In this document: piece by piece, positions 36,366 through 45,342 of the stretch | Layout: the number at the start of each line of letters is the position of its first letter | Position numbering within the stretch: position 1 is the stretch's first letter | Source of the DNA: Sphingomonadaceae bacterium | Lineage (GTDB): Bacteria > Pseudomonadota > Alphaproteobacteria > Sphingomonadales > Sphingomonadaceae | Assembly: GCA_025056155.1 (NCBI GenBank) | Contig: JANWWL010000006.1 | Coordinates: forward strand, 62,001 to 126,000 | Reading direction: 5' to 3' | Length of the DNA: 64,000 nt | Notes under the pieces: generated by a model | Database searches by the model: none | The model's input: the letters and a program-made list of their open reading frames with translations, nothing else | Told to the model about the DNA's origin: nothing | Made by a program: the position numbers and the translations under genes

Positions 36366-37526
36366 TCAGCGCCCCAGGAGCTCGCGGGCGATGATCACCC
36401 GCATGATCTCGTTGGTGCCCTCGAGAATCCGGTGGACGCGCAGGTCGCGCCACAGCCGCTCGAGAGGATAGTCCATGAGGTATCCGTAGCCCCCGAACAG
36501 CTGGAGCGCTCGGTCGACCACGGCCGAGCCCACGTCGGTGGCGAAGCGCTTGGCCATGGCGGCGAACATCGTCCTGTCGGGGGCCTCGGCCTCGACCCGG
36601 GCCGCCGCCGTCCACAGGAGGGCCCGGGCAGCCTCGAGCTCGGTGGCCACGTCGGCCAGGGTGAAGCGCGTGGCCTGAAAGTCGGCGATGGCCTGGCCGA
36701 ACTGGCGGCGTTCGCGCGTGTAGGCGATGGCCTCGTCCAGCGCCCGCTGCGCGCCCCCCAGCGAACAGGCCGCGATGTTGAGGCGCCCGCCGTCGAGGCC
36801 GGCCATGGCGATGCGAAAGCCCTGCCCCTCGTCGCCCACGCGGTTGGCGACCGGCACGCGCACACCGTCGAAGTGGACCTGCGCCGTGGGCTGGGAGTGC
36901 CAGCCGAGCTTCCGCTCGGGCGCGCCGAACGACACGCCCGGCATGTCCTTCTCGATCACGAGGCAGCTGATGCCTCCGGCGCCCGGCCCGCCGGTGCGCA
37001 CCATGGTGAGGTATAGGTCGCTGGCCCCCGCTCCCGAGATGAAGGCCTTGGAACCCGTGACGATGTAATGATCGCCGTCCCGCTCGGCGCGGGTGCGCAG
37101 CGACGCCGCATCCGACCCCGCGCCGGGTTCGGTGAGGCAATAGCTCGCGATCCGCTCCATCGACACGAGCGAAGGCAGGAAGCGGGCCTTGAGTTCCGCG
37201 TTGCCGAAGCGGTCGATCATCCAGGCCGCCATGTTGTGGATCGACACGAAGGCCGAGGTGGAGGGACAGCCATAGGCCATCTCTTCCATCACGAGGGCGG
37301 CCTCGATGCGCCCCAGGCCCGCCCCGCCATACGCTTCGCCCACATAGATGGCGCCGAACCCCAGGGCGGCCGCCCGGCGCAGCGTCTCGAGGGGAAAGAC
37401 GTGCTCGGCGTCCCAGCGCGCCGCGTGGGGGGTGATCTCCTCGGCCGTGAAGCGGCGGGCGGCCTCGCGGATGGCCTGCTGTTCCTCCGACAGCGCGAAG
37501 GCCGAGACGGGCGTGGTCTGCAGCAT
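36366..37526 (-). CDS. Acyl-CoA dehydrogenase (isobutyryl-CoA dehydrogenase-like)
   Basis: This 386-aa FAD enzyme introduces a trans-2 double bond into acyl-CoA. It shows YCLTEPGAGSDAASLRTRAERDGD near residue 130, KAFISGAGASDLYLTMVRTG, the ERRQFGQAIADFQATRFTLADVATELEAAR stretch, and LFGGYGYLMDYPLERLWRDLRVHRILEGTNEIMRVI (partly quoted), where the Glu of EGTNEIMR is the likely catalytic base. This resembles isobutyryl/short-branched acyl-CoA dehydrogenases of valine breakdown. ATG 37526 gives MLQTTPVSAFALSEEQ and matches family length, whereas the track ORF starts upstream. An electron-transfer flavoprotein partner is outside the window. Confidence 0.9.
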   Translation of the reverse strand: MLQTTPVSAFALSEEQQAIREAARRFTAEEITPHAARWDAEHVFPLETLRRAAALGFGAIYVGEAYGGAGLGRIEAALVMEEMAYGCPSTSAFVSIHNMAAWMIDRFGNAELKARFLPSLVSMERIASYCLTEPGAGSDAASLRTRAERDGDHYIVTGSKAFISGAGASDLYLTMVRTGGPGAGGISCLVIEKDMPGVSFGAPERKLGWHSQPTAQVHFDGVRVPVANRVGDEGQGFRIAMAGLDGGRLNIAACSLGGAQRALDEAIAYTRERRQFGQAIADFQATRFTLADVATELEAARALLWTAAARVEAEAPDRTMFAAMAKRFATDVGSAVVDRALQLFGGYGYLMDYPLERLWRDLRVHRILEGTNEIMRVIIARELLGR

Positions 37527-37591
37527 CGCTCGGGTTCCTAGCACGGGCCCCGACGCGGCGGGAGCCCGGCGGCCCGCCGCGGACCCGCCGG

Positions 37592-37620
37592 TTGACGCCG
37601 CCCAGGGGGCCACCCTATGG
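37592..37620 (+). promoter_or_regulatory. Candidate promoter of the rpmH-rnpA-yidDC operon
   Basis: TTGACG (37592-37597) is followed after 17 bp by CTATGG (37615-37620), close to the alphaproteobacterial pattern TTGAC-N17/18-CTATnn. It sits 60 bp before the rpmH ATG and is the only TTGAC in this gap. Confidence 0.45.
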
Positions 37621-37679
37621 CCGACGAGCGATGGGCGTCGGCGCGCCGATCTGCGCCGCAGGAACCAGGGACGAAGACG

Positions 37680-37814
37680 ATGAAGCGCACCTATCAGCCG
37701 TCGCGGCTGGTCCGGAAGCGGCGGCACGGGTTCCGGGCCCGCATGTCGACCCGGGGCGGGCGCCTCGTGCTGTCGCGCCGGCGCGCGCACGGCCGCAAGC
37801 GGCTGACCGTCTGA
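37680..37814 (+). CDS. rpmH: 50S ribosomal protein L34
   Basis: L34 is a very basic 44-aa protein of the large subunit. The sequence [21 protein letters not shown] and the C-terminal [12 protein letters not shown] are unmistakable. ATG 37680 is preceded by CAGGGACGAAG. It starts the conserved rpmH-rnpA-yidD-yidC cluster. This cluster often lies near the replication origin, but I see no DnaA boxes in the window. Confidence 0.98.
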   Translation: MKRTYQPSRLVRKRRHGFRARMSTRGGRLVLSRRRAHGRKRLTV

Positions 37815-37852
37815 CCGACCCGCCCCCTGCCGCGCCGGCCGACTTCCGGCCG

Positions 37853-38182
37853 TTGCCCACCCTCAAGTCCCGGCGCGACTTCCTGGCGGCCGACCGTGGC
37901 ATGCGCATCGTGACCCCGGCGTTTATCCTCCTGGTGCAGCCCAACGCCTGCGGGGCGGCCCGTGCCGGCTTCACGGCCAGCCGCCGGCTGGGCCCGCACG
38001 TGCAGCGCAACCGGGCGCGGCGGCGCCTGCGCGAGCTGGCCCGCCTGTTGAAGGCCGAGGCCGTGGCCGGGGCCGACCACGTGTTCATCGCGCGCCCCGC
38101 CGTGCTCGACCGGCCCTTCCCCGTGCTGCTGGCCGATGGCCGCCGCGCGCTGGCCGCGGCCCGGCGCCGCCTGGGCGCATGA
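37853..38182 (+). CDS. rnpA: Ribonuclease P protein component
   Basis: RnpA supports the RNase P ribozyme that trims tRNA 5' ends. The product has the family's basic core: [40 protein letters not shown] (the RNR motif near the middle) and [11 protein letters not shown]. The start is uncertain. TTG 37853 gives 109 aa and [10 protein letters not shown], which fits typical rnpA starts. A CTG at 37811 overlapping the rpmH stop would give 123 aa. The frame is open through rpmH, so the track's long ORF is not the gene. The stop overlaps yidD (ATGA). Confidence 0.9.
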   Translation: MPTLKSRRDFLAADRGMRIVTPAFILLVQPNACGAARAGFTASRRLGPHVQRNRARRRLRELARLLKAEAVAGADHVFIARPAVLDRPFPVLLADGRRALAAARRRLGA

Positions 38183-38427
38183 CCGGGCCGTCCCTCCCCG
38201 CCCGCGTGCTGATGGCCCTCGTCCGGGGTTACCAGCTTGCGCTGTCGCCGATCGTGGGCCCCTCGTGCCGGTTCCGGCCCAGCTGCTCGGCCTATGCGCT
38301 CGAGGCGCTGCGCCTGCACGGCGCGCTCAAGGGCACGGGGCTAGCCGTGCGGCGTCTGTTGCGATGCCATCCCTGGGGCGGGCAGGGCTTCGATCCGGTG
38401 CCGCCGCCCCGCCCAGGCCCGCCATGA
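38179..38427 (+). CDS. yidD: Membrane protein insertion efficiency factor YidD
   Basis: YidD is a small peripheral inner-membrane protein that aids YidC-dependent insertion. The 82-aa sequence has the invariant block [28 protein letters not shown] with three Cys, followed by [16 protein letters not shown]. It overlaps rnpA by 4 bp at its start and yidC by 4 bp at its end (both ATGA), so three gene products are translationally linked. The Pro-rich end is usual in this group. Confidence 0.96.
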   Translation: MTGPSLPARVLMALVRGYQLALSPIVGPSCRFRPSCSAYALEALRLHGALKGTGLAVRRLLRCHPWGGQGFDPVPPPRPGPP

Positions 38428-40139
38428 CGGCCGAGACCCGCAACCTGGTGCTGGCCACCGTCCTCATGATGGTGGTGCTGTTCGGCTGGCCGCTCCTCGT
38501 CGAGCGGTTCCTGGGCATTCCGGCCACGGCGCCGCCGGCAGCACCGGATGCGGCCGCCCCACCGGCGTCGGCGCCCCCGGCGGCACCCGCCGTGGCCCCG
38601 CCCGCGGTCACTCCCCAGACGCTGCCAGACGCGCTGCGGACGAGCCCGCGGGTTGCCATCCGGGCACCCCGCCTCGAAGGCTCGATCAACCTGGTGGGGG
38701 CCCGCATTGACGATCTGGTGCTCCCCACCCACCGGGTCCGGGTGGAGGCGGGGGCCCCGCCGGTGCGCCTGTTCGCCCCCTCCGGCCTGCCCCAGGGATA
38801 TTTTGCGGGCTTTGGCTGGGTCGGTTCAGGCGCCCCCCCGCCCGATGCCCGCTGGACGGCCGATGCGCCCACCCTTACCCCCGAGCGGCCCGTCACGTTG
38901 ACGTGGACGTCCCCCTCGGGTGCGGTGTTCCGCATCCGCCTTGCCATCGTCGACGACTATCTCCTGGAAGTGACGCAGACGGTCGAGAACCGGGGGCCGG
39001 CGACGATCGAACTGCGCCCGTACGGGTTCGTCAACCGCACGGGCACGGGGCCCGAGCAGGACGCCTTCAACCTGCACGTGGGCCCCATCGCCGTGATCGA
39101 CGGCGTGCTCAAGGAAGGCGAGGTGGGCTACGACCGGCTGCGCGAGGACGGCCCCCGCACCTATGCGACGCAGGGCGGCTGGCTCGGGATCACCGACAAG
39201 TACTGGTTGGCCGCCCTGATCCCCGACCAGCGGGCCCCGGTCGGCATGCGCTTCGTCTGGAGCCCGCAAGGCGACCGCTACCAGACCGACGTGACGGGCC
39301 CGGCCCAGACGGTGCCGCCGGGAACGTCGGCCCGGCAGGTGACCCACCTTTACGCCGGGGCGAAGGAGGTGGCGGCCGTCAACCGCACCATGGAGCGCGT
39401 CGGGGCTCCCCTGTTCGACCGGGCGATCGCCTGGGGCTGGTTCTGGTTCCTGGCCCAGCCCATCTTCTGGCTTCTGAAGACGCTCCACGATGTCTTGGGC
39501 AACTGGGGGCTTGCCATCGTGGGGCTCACCGTCGTCGTTCGGGTGCTTCTGTTCCCGATCGCCAACCGCCAGTACGCCTCGATGGCGAGGCTCAAGCTGT
39601 TCGCGCCGCGCGTCAAGGAACTGCAGGAGCGCTACAGGGACGACAAGGTTCGCCTCCAGCAGGAAATGCTCGAACTCTACCGCAAGGAGAAGATCAACCC
39701 GCTGGCCGGCTGCCTGCCCATCCTGCTGCAGATCCCCATCTTCTACGCCCTCTATAAGACCCTTCTGATTGCCATCGAGATCCGCCACCAGCCGCTCGGG
39801 CTGTGGATCCGCGATCTGTCGGCGCCCGACCCCTTGACCCCGGTCAACCTGTTCGGCCTGTTGCCCTTCGAGCCGCCGGCCTTCCTGGCGGTGGGGGTGC
39901 TGCCCATCCTGCTGGGTGTCACGATGTGGCTGCAGTTCCGCCTGAACCCCGCCCCGATGGACGACGTGCAGAAGGCCGTGTTCGCCTGGATGCCCTGGAT
40001 CTTCATGGTGCTGATGGCCCCCTTCGCCGCGGGCCTGCAGCTCTACTGGATCGTGAACAACCTGATCTCGATCCTCCAGCAATTGTGGCTGAACCGCAAG
40101 TACGCGAGCCCCGCCCCGGCGCCGGCCCGGGGGGAGTGA
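38424..40139 (+). CDS. yidC: Membrane protein insertase YidC
   Basis: YidC inserts proteins into the inner membrane alone or with SecYEG. The 571-aa form has an N-terminal helix ([19 protein letters not shown]), an Ala/Pro-rich linker (residues ~35-70), a large periplasmic P1 domain (residues ~75-330) and the conserved five-helix core, with the Arg of the hydrophilic groove in [26 protein letters not shown] and late [20 protein letters not shown]-like residues. P1 is present, as in Gram-negative bacteria. ATG 38424 overlaps yidD. engB overlaps its stop as GTGA, so the cluster continues to engB. Confidence 0.98.
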   Translation: MTAETRNLVLATVLMMVVLFGWPLLVERFLGIPATAPPAAPDAAAPPASAPPAAPAVAPPAVTPQTLPDALRTSPRVAIRAPRLEGSINLVGARIDDLVLPTHRVRVEAGAPPVRLFAPSGLPQGYFAGFGWVGSGAPPPDARWTADAPTLTPERPVTLTWTSPSGAVFRIRLAIVDDYLLEVTQTVENRGPATIELRPYGFVNRTGTGPEQDAFNLHVGPIAVIDGVLKEGEVGYDRLREDGPRTYATQGGWLGITDKYWLAALIPDQRAPVGMRFVWSPQGDRYQTDVTGPAQTVPPGTSARQVTHLYAGAKEVAAVNRTMERVGAPLFDRAIAWGWFWFLAQPIFWLLKTLHDVLGNWGLAIVGLTVVVRVLLFPIANRQYASMARLKLFAPRVKELQERYRDDKVRLQQEMLELYRKEKINPLAGCLPILLQIPIFYALYKTLLIAIEIRHQPLGLWIRDLSAPDPLTPVNLFGLLPFEPPAFLAVGVLPILLGVTMWLQFRLNPAPMDDVQKAVFAWMPWIFMVLMAPFAAGLQLYWIVNNLISILQQLWLNRKYASPAPAPARGE

Positions 40140-40816
40140 ACGCCGACCCGCTGGATGCCGCGCGCCGTCTGTTCGCAGGCCCGATCGCCTTCGAGCGCGG
40201 GGTGGCCTCGCTCGACGATCTGCCGGCCGACGACCTGCCCGAAGTGGCGCTGGCCGGCCGGTCGAACGTGGGCAAGTCATCGCTCCTGAACGCGCTGGCC
40301 GGTCGCCGGGGACTGGCGCGGGTCTCCGACACGCCCGGTCGCACGCAAGAGCTCAACTTGTTCCTCGTCGGCCGACCGGCTTCGTTCCGGCTCGTCGACA
40401 TGCCGGGCTATGGCTTCGCCCAGGCCCCGCGCGAGCTGGTGCGCCGCTGGACCCGCCTGGTCCGCGACTATCTGGTGGGCCGGCCCACCCTGCGGCGCGT
40501 CTTCCTCCTCATCGACGCCCGGCACGGGCTCAAGGATCTCGACCGCGAGGTCATGGATCGGCTGGAGCAAGCGGCCGTGTCGTTCCAGTTGGTGCTGACC
40601 AAGGCCGACAAGGTGGCGCGCGTCGAGCCGGTCCGGCAGGCCGTCGCGGCGGAAGCGCGGACGCGCACGGCCGCGCACCCGCAGGTCCTCGCCACCAGTA
40701 GCCTCAAGGGCTGGGGGCTGCCGGAGTTGCGCGCGGCCGTGCGCTCGGCCGCCCTCGGCCTCGATTTCCCCGCCCCGTTGCCGCACGATCCCGATTTCCC
40801 ACCGCAACGGTCTTGA
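40136..40816 (+). CDS. engB: Ribosome biogenesis GTP-binding protein EngB (YihA/YsxC)
   Basis: EngB is an essential GTPase of large-subunit assembly. The 226-aa protein shows G1 in LAGRSNVGKSSLLNALAG, G3 in VDMPGYGFA, G4 in LTKADKV, and a late TSSLKGWGLPELR (G5). The GTG start at 40136 overlaps the yidC stop as GTGA, so it is translated from the same message; the longer track ORF is a shadow inside yidC. The basic N-terminal extension is short. Confidence 0.97.
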   Translation: MNADPLDAARRLFAGPIAFERGVASLDDLPADDLPEVALAGRSNVGKSSLLNALAGRRGLARVSDTPGRTQELNLFLVGRPASFRLVDMPGYGFAQAPRELVRRWTRLVRDYLVGRPTLRRVFLLIDARHGLKDLDREVMDRLEQAAVSFQLVLTKADKVARVEPVRQAVAAEARTRTAAHPQVLATSSLKGWGLPELRAAVRSAALGLDFPAPLPHDPDFPPQRS

Positions 40817-40853
40817 TTTCCCGGCCGCCCTGCCCGACGGAGGGTGGGCGCGC

Positions 40854-42275
40854 ATGAAGGCCCTCAACGCCGTCCGATTCGGTGACCGGGAGCTCCTGCC
40901 GCTGGTCGAGGGCGGCAAGGGGATTTCCGTCACCAACCACCGCTCCTCGGGTGCCTGGGCGCGGACGGGGGGCATTGGCACGGTCTCGGCCGTCAACGCC
41001 GACAGCTACGACGACGAAGGTCGCCCCATTCCGCAGGTCTACCGCGCGCGCACGCGGCTCGGCCGGCACGAGGAACTCATCGCCTATGCGATCGAAGGGG
41101 CGGTGCAGCAGATCCGCCGCGCCTTCGACATCGCCCGCGACGAGCTCCTGGCCGGGCGCGGCGCGCTCAACATCAACATCCTGTGGGAGATGGGCGGGGC
41201 CCAGCGCGTGCTCGAGGCCGTGCTGGAGCGCACGCGGGGGCTGGTGAACGGCGTGACCTGCGGGGCCGGCATGCCCTACCGACTGGCGGAGATCGCCGCC
41301 CGCTACGGCGTGTTCTACTATCCCATCGTGTCGTCGGCGCGAGCCTTCCGCGCGCTGTGGAAACGCGCCTACGCGCGCTTTGCCGAGTGGCTGGGCGCGG
41401 TGGTCTACGAAGATCCGTGGGTGGCGGGCGGTCACAACGGCCTGTCGAACGCCGAAGATCCGCGCCAGCCGCAGGATCCCTACCCCCGCGTGCGCGAGCT
41501 GCGCCAGGTGATGCGCGAGGCCGGCCTGCCCGACAGCCTGCCCATCGTGATGGCCGGGGGGGTGTGGTACCTGCGCGAGTGGGAGCACTGGATCGACAAT
41601 CCCGAACTGGGCACCATCGCCTTCCAGTTCGGCACCCGCCCGCTTCTCACCCAGGAAAGCCCCATCCCGGATGCCTGGAAGCGCAAGCTCACCGAGCTGA
41701 AGGAAGGGGATATCCTGCTGCACCGCTTCTCGCCCACCGGGTTCTGGTCGTCGGCGGTGCGCAACAGTTTCCTCACGGAACTCGAAGCCCGCGCCGAGCG
41801 GCAGATCGCGTTCTCGACCGAAGCGGCCGGCGATCACCAGTATGAGCTCGACGTCGGCGTCCCGCGCGGCAAGCAGCGCTGCTACGTGACCCGCGACGAC
41901 CTGTGGCGGGCCAGGACCTGGGCCGCCCAGGGCTTCACCGAAGCGCTGAGGACGCCCGACAACACCCTCATCTTCGTCACCCCCGAACAGCGCGACGCGA
42001 TCCGCCGCGACCAGGCCGACTGCATGGGCTGCCTGTCGCACTGCCAGTTCTCCAGCTGGAAGGATCACGACGACCACACGACCGGCCGGCCGGCCGATCC
42101 GCGCAGCTTCTGCATCCAGAAGACCCTGCAGGCCATCGCCCATGGCGGCGACCCGGACCGCAACCTGATGTTCGCCGGCCACTCGGCCTTTCGCTTCGCC
42201 ACCGACCCCTTCTACTCGAACGGGTTCATCCCGACCGTGCGCCAGCTGATCGACCGGATCCTGACCGGCGATTGA
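40854..42275 (+). CDS. Nitronate monooxygenase-like flavoprotein with C-terminal cysteine cluster
   Basis: The 473-aa protein has an FMN-binding TIM-barrel like 2-nitropropane dioxygenase/nitronate monooxygenase: an opening LVEGGKGISVTNHRSSGAWARTGGIGTVSAVNAD, a VNGVTCGAGMPYRLAEIA strand, VYEDPWVAGGHNG (with the His expected for nitronate oxidation) and PIVMAGGVW. A region beyond residue ~385 carries CMGCLSHCQFSSW and later SFCIQ, four Cys that could bind zinc or an iron-sulfur cluster. Standard NMOs end near 330-360 aa, so this is an extended subtype. ATG 40854 follows GGAGGGTGGG. The reaction is an inference and the physiological substrate is unknown. Confidence 0.82.
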   Translation: MKALNAVRFGDRELLPLVEGGKGISVTNHRSSGAWARTGGIGTVSAVNADSYDDEGRPIPQVYRARTRLGRHEELIAYAIEGAVQQIRRAFDIARDELLAGRGALNINILWEMGGAQRVLEAVLERTRGLVNGVTCGAGMPYRLAEIAARYGVFYYPIVSSARAFRALWKRAYARFAEWLGAVVYEDPWVAGGHNGLSNAEDPRQPQDPYPRVRELRQVMREAGLPDSLPIVMAGGVWYLREWEHWIDNPELGTIAFQFGTRPLLTQESPIPDAWKRKLTELKEGDILLHRFSPTGFWSSAVRNSFLTELEARAERQIAFSTEAAGDHQYELDVGVPRGKQRCYVTRDDLWRARTWAAQGFTEALRTPDNTLIFVTPEQRDAIRRDQADCMGCLSHCQFSSWKDHDDHTTGRPADPRSFCIQKTLQAIAHGGDPDRNLMFAGHSAFRFATDPFYSNGFIPTVRQLIDRILTGD

Positions 42276-42344
42276 GACCGCTCTGAGCGCGGATGGCCGG
42301 CACGCGGGCGTGACCCCGGGCGGCCGTGGTGCTAAAGTTTCAAG

Positions 42345-43217
42345 GTGAGCGTCTTGCCGCCCCCCGATGCTGCAGCCGACTGGACCATTCCCCAGCGCTG
42401 GGACGCCTACACGCCCCAGCACCACGCCCGATGGCGTTTCCTCTACGACCGGCAGCTTCGCCTGCTGTCCGGCCGGGCCGTGCCGGAGTTCCTGGAGGGC
42501 GTTCGGCTTCTCGACATGGGCGAAGGCGTCCCCGACTTCGCGCGCCTGTCCGAACGGCTGGCGAAGCGGACGGGCTGGCACGTGGTGGCCGTGCCGGGGC
42601 TCGTGCCCGAGGACGTGTTCTTCCACCATCTGGCGCACCGCCGCTTCCCGGCCGGCACCTTCCTGCGCGGCCCCCACGAGCTCGACTATCTGGAGGCCCC
42701 GGACGTCTTCCACGACGTCTTCGGCCACGTCCCGCTGCTGACCCACCCGGTGTTCGCCGACTATCTGCAGGCCTATGGCCAGGGTGGCCTGCGGTCGATC
42801 CGCTTCGGGGCGCTCGACAAGCTGGCCCGGCTCTATTGGTACACGGTGGAGTTCGGCCTGATCGCGACCCCAGAAGGTCTTCGGATCTACGGGGCGGGAA
42901 TCCTCTCATCGGCCGGTGAAAGCCGTTATGCTCTGGAAAGCCCGATACCCCGCCGGCTTGCCTTCGACCTCGAACGGGTGATGCGCACGCCCTACCGCAT
43001 CGACTCGTTTCAGGATCTCTATTTCGTGATCGCCAGTTTCGACGATCTGTTGGAACGCACGCTGCGCACCGACTTCGCCCCGCTGTATGCTCGCCTCGAG
43101 GCCTTGCCCGACCTTTCGGTCACCGACCTGTTGCCGACCGACTGCATCATCGAAGCCGGGCGAACAGGCGCGGCGAGCGGGCATCCGACCTGCAGCCCCG
43201 CCCTGCTGCCGAACTGA
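42345..43217 (+). CDS. phhA: Phenylalanine 4-monooxygenase
   Basis: This is an iron- and tetrahydropterin-dependent enzyme that makes tyrosine from phenylalanine. The 290-aa protein is a single catalytic domain, as in bacterial PhhA: WTIPQRWDAYTPQHHARWRFLYDRQ, VPEDVFFHHLAHRRFPAGTFLRG, the iron ligands in VFHDVFGHVPLL (two His, five residues apart) and the Glu in YWYTVEFGL. The GTG 42345 (VSVLPPPD) starts close to the family N-terminus, though its ribosome binding site is poor and TTG 42354 is an alternative. An AT-rich CTAAAGTTTCAAG just upstream may be part of its own promoter. The accessory pterin dehydratase phhB is not nearby. Confidence 0.94.
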   Translation: MSVLPPPDAAADWTIPQRWDAYTPQHHARWRFLYDRQLRLLSGRAVPEFLEGVRLLDMGEGVPDFARLSERLAKRTGWHVVAVPGLVPEDVFFHHLAHRRFPAGTFLRGPHELDYLEAPDVFHDVFGHVPLLTHPVFADYLQAYGQGGLRSIRFGALDKLARLYWYTVEFGLIATPEGLRIYGAGILSSAGESRYALESPIPRRLAFDLERVMRTPYRIDSFQDLYFVIASFDDLLERTLRTDFAPLYARLEALPDLSVTDLLPTDCIIEAGRTGAASGHPTCSPALLPN

Positions 43218-43416
43218 ACGGCCGTGGCGCCCCCGAGCACCCACGCCAACCCCGGGGCCCTTCCCGCCGCCGAACGCCGGGGGAGCTCCAGTTGGCCTGG
43301 CCCCGGTCGGCCGACCGCCCGCCCCACCGCCGCCTGCGCTGCATCCCGCGCATGGCCCCGGGGCGACGCACCCTGCCGCGCCTTGGTCGGCCGCGGCCCA
43401 TCCCCTGGCGGCTCCC

Positions 43417-44037
43417 TCAGGCCGGGCGCGCCACGCCGCGCTCCACCCAGCCCAGGACCTTCGGCGCCCGCTCCATGAATTCCTGGGCCAGCGTGTCGAT
43501 GGTGAAGCCGGCCCGAGCGATGGACGCGGCCACGGGCCGCGTCAGATGGCAGCCACCGGCGATCCGCTTCCACAGCGGCTCGAGCCGTCGCTGCCAGCGT
43601 TGCAGGCCGGGCGCCGGGGCGAGGCCGTGTTCCAGGAAGACGAGACGCCCGCCGGGCTTCAGCACCCGCCGCGCCTCGGCCAGGGCGCGGGCAGGATCCT
43701 GAACCGAACACAGCGTGAAGGTGGTGACGACCGTGTCGAAGGAGCCGTCGGGGAACGGCAGCTCCTCGGCTCGGCCGTCCACCAGTTCGATGGGGACGGC
43801 GGCCGGCACTCCCGCCCGCAGGGCCATGGCGCGCAAGCGGGCGTGGGGATCGACACCCGTGACCGAGGTCACCCGCCGGGGGTCATAGAGGGGGAGGTTG
43901 GCCCCACCACCCGCCCCCAGTTCCAGTACCCGGCCTTCGGCCTGCGGCACCACCAGGGCGCGCCGCCGCATCACGGGCGGCTGGGTGCAGGCGAAGCCGA
44001 TGAGCCTCGGCACCACATGGGCATCCCACCAGTTCAC
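43417..44037 (-). CDS. SAM-dependent class I methyltransferase
   Basis: The 206-aa protein has the Rossmann methyltransferase motifs: I in VLELGAGGGANLPLYDPRR (residues ~40-58), II around VTGVDPHARLRAMALRAG, and IV in VTTFTLCSVQDPARALAEARRVLKPGGRLVFLEHG. The C-terminal WQRRLEPLWKRIAGGCHLTRP resembles UbiE-like and METTL7-like methyltransferases acting on lipids or quinones. GTG 44037 (VNWWDAHVVP) overlaps the dipeptidase stop as GTGA, so the two genes are coupled. The track's longer ORF is a shadow. The substrate is unknown. Confidence 0.9.
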   Translation of the reverse strand: MNWWDAHVVPRLIGFACTQPPVMRRRALVVPQAEGRVLELGAGGGANLPLYDPRRVTSVTGVDPHARLRAMALRAGVPAAVPIELVDGRAEELPFPDGSFDTVVTTFTLCSVQDPARALAEARRVLKPGGRLVFLEHGLAPAPGLQRWQRRLEPLWKRIAGGCHLTRPVAASIARAGFTIDTLAQEFMERAPKVLGWVERGVARPA

Positions 44038-45266
44038 GGCCGCCCAGCCTCCGTCCCCCCGGCCGAGGCCGCCTGCAGGCGCCGGGCCGTCGCTTCGGCC
44101 GCGCGCAGCACGCGCAGGAAGTTCTCGCCCGCCAGCTTGCGCAGTTGCGCTTCGCTCCACCCGCGCCGGGCGAGTTCCGCGAACAGGGCTGGATAGGTCG
44201 CCACGGTCTCGAGGCCCTTCGGCAGGTCGGGCACGCCGTCGAAGTCTCCGCCCAACCCCACGTGGTCGTAGCCGGCCACGCGGGCGACGTGCTCGATGTG
44301 GTCGGCCACCTGGGCCAGCGTCGCCTCGGGCCGGGGATTGGCGCGCTCCCACTCGGCCATGCGCCGTTCGGCCTCGGCCCCCTGCCCCGCCACCAGCCGT
44401 TGGGCCGTCCGGCGCGCCTCCCAGTCGGCTCGGGCCTGGCTGACGAACGCCGGCACGAACGTCACCATCACCAGCCCACCGTTGTCCTTCAGGCGCTTCA
44501 GCACGTCGTCGGGCACGTTGCGCGGATGGTTGACGAGCGCGCGCGCACTCGAGTGCGAGAAGATGACGGGCGCTTGGGCCACGTCCAGCACCTGGTGCAT
44601 CACCTGCGGCGAGACGTGCGACAGGTCGACCAGCACGCCCAACCGGTTCATCTCCGCGATCATCGCCAGGCCGCCAGGGGCCATGCCGCCGTGGCGGGGA
44701 TCGGCGGTCGCGCTGTCGAACAGGTTCGTCGGGCGGCTGTGCGCCAGGGTCATGGCGCGGACCCCGAGCGCGTGGGCGCGCCGAAGGATGGCGATGTCGT
44801 CGGCCACCTGGTGGGCGCCTTCGATTCCGAGCAGCGAGGCGATGCGGCCGCGGCGGAAGGCACGCTCCACCTCGGCTGCGGTGGTGGCCAGCTCGAACGT
44901 TCGGGGCTCCCGCCGGATCCAGTGGCGCACCAGTTCGATCTGTTCGAAGGTGGTGCGCACGGCCTCGACGGGCGGAAGGGTCGCGGGCACGTAGACCGAC
45001 CAGATCTGGCCCCCTACGCGGCCCTGCCGCAGCCAGGGGATCGAGGTGTGCCCGGGCGGCCGGCGGGCCGACGGGTCGGCGTACAGGTCGGCCGACTTGG
45101 CCTGCTCAAGTCCCAGCGCCGTGCGCATGGCCCACGCCCAGTCGTTGTGCCCGTCGATGAGGGGCGTCGAGGCCAGGACGCGCTCGACGAGCACCGGCGG
45201 CGGGGTGGCCCAGGCCGCCCACGGCAGGCCGAGGAGGACGAGCGCCCGGAAGGCACGCCAGCGCAT
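44034..45266 (-). CDS. Membrane dipeptidase (peptidase M19), exported
   Basis: The 410-aa zinc enzyme cleaves dipeptides, including D-residue ones. A signal peptide (ALVLLGLPWAAWA, cleavage near residue 21) leads into the M19 fold with the metal ligands in PLIDGHNDWAWAM (HxD), Glu in LLGIEGAHQVADD, and His in VDLSHVSPQVMHQVL and IFSHSSARALVNHPRNVPDD. The substrate-site GLGGDFDGVPDLPKGLE is also conserved. It would act in the periplasm on peptide fragments or peptidoglycan remnants. The methyltransferase gene begins inside its last codons. Confidence 0.95.
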   Translation of the reverse strand: MRWRAFRALVLLGLPWAAWATPPPVLVERVLASTPLIDGHNDWAWAMRTALGLEQAKSADLYADPSARRPPGHTSIPWLRQGRVGGQIWSVYVPATLPPVEAVRTTFEQIELVRHWIRREPRTFELATTAAEVERAFRRGRIASLLGIEGAHQVADDIAILRRAHALGVRAMTLAHSRPTNLFDSATADPRHGGMAPGGLAMIAEMNRLGVLVDLSHVSPQVMHQVLDVAQAPVIFSHSSARALVNHPRNVPDDVLKRLKDNGGLVMVTFVPAFVSQARADWEARRTAQRLVAGQGAEAERRMAEWERANPRPEATLAQVADHIEHVARVAGYDHVGLGGDFDGVPDLPKGLETVATYPALFAELARRGWSEAQLRKLAGENFLRVLRAAEATARRLQAASAGGTEAGRP

Positions 45267-45342
45267 GCCGCCGCCCTCCCGGCCCCTTCACCATGGGGTC
45301 AAGGCCACTTGACGCCCGGCCCGCGCACCCTAGGCCGCCACC

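Noticed and set aside
37527-37679. oriC next to rpmH
   Set aside because: rpmH is often near the origin, but no DnaA boxes or AT-rich unwinding region are visible here.
43218-43416. Small plus-strand ORF between phhA and the methyltransferase
   Set aside because: The frames are Pro/Ala/Arg/Gly low-complexity strings with no ribosome binding site. The region is an ordinary gap between convergent genes.
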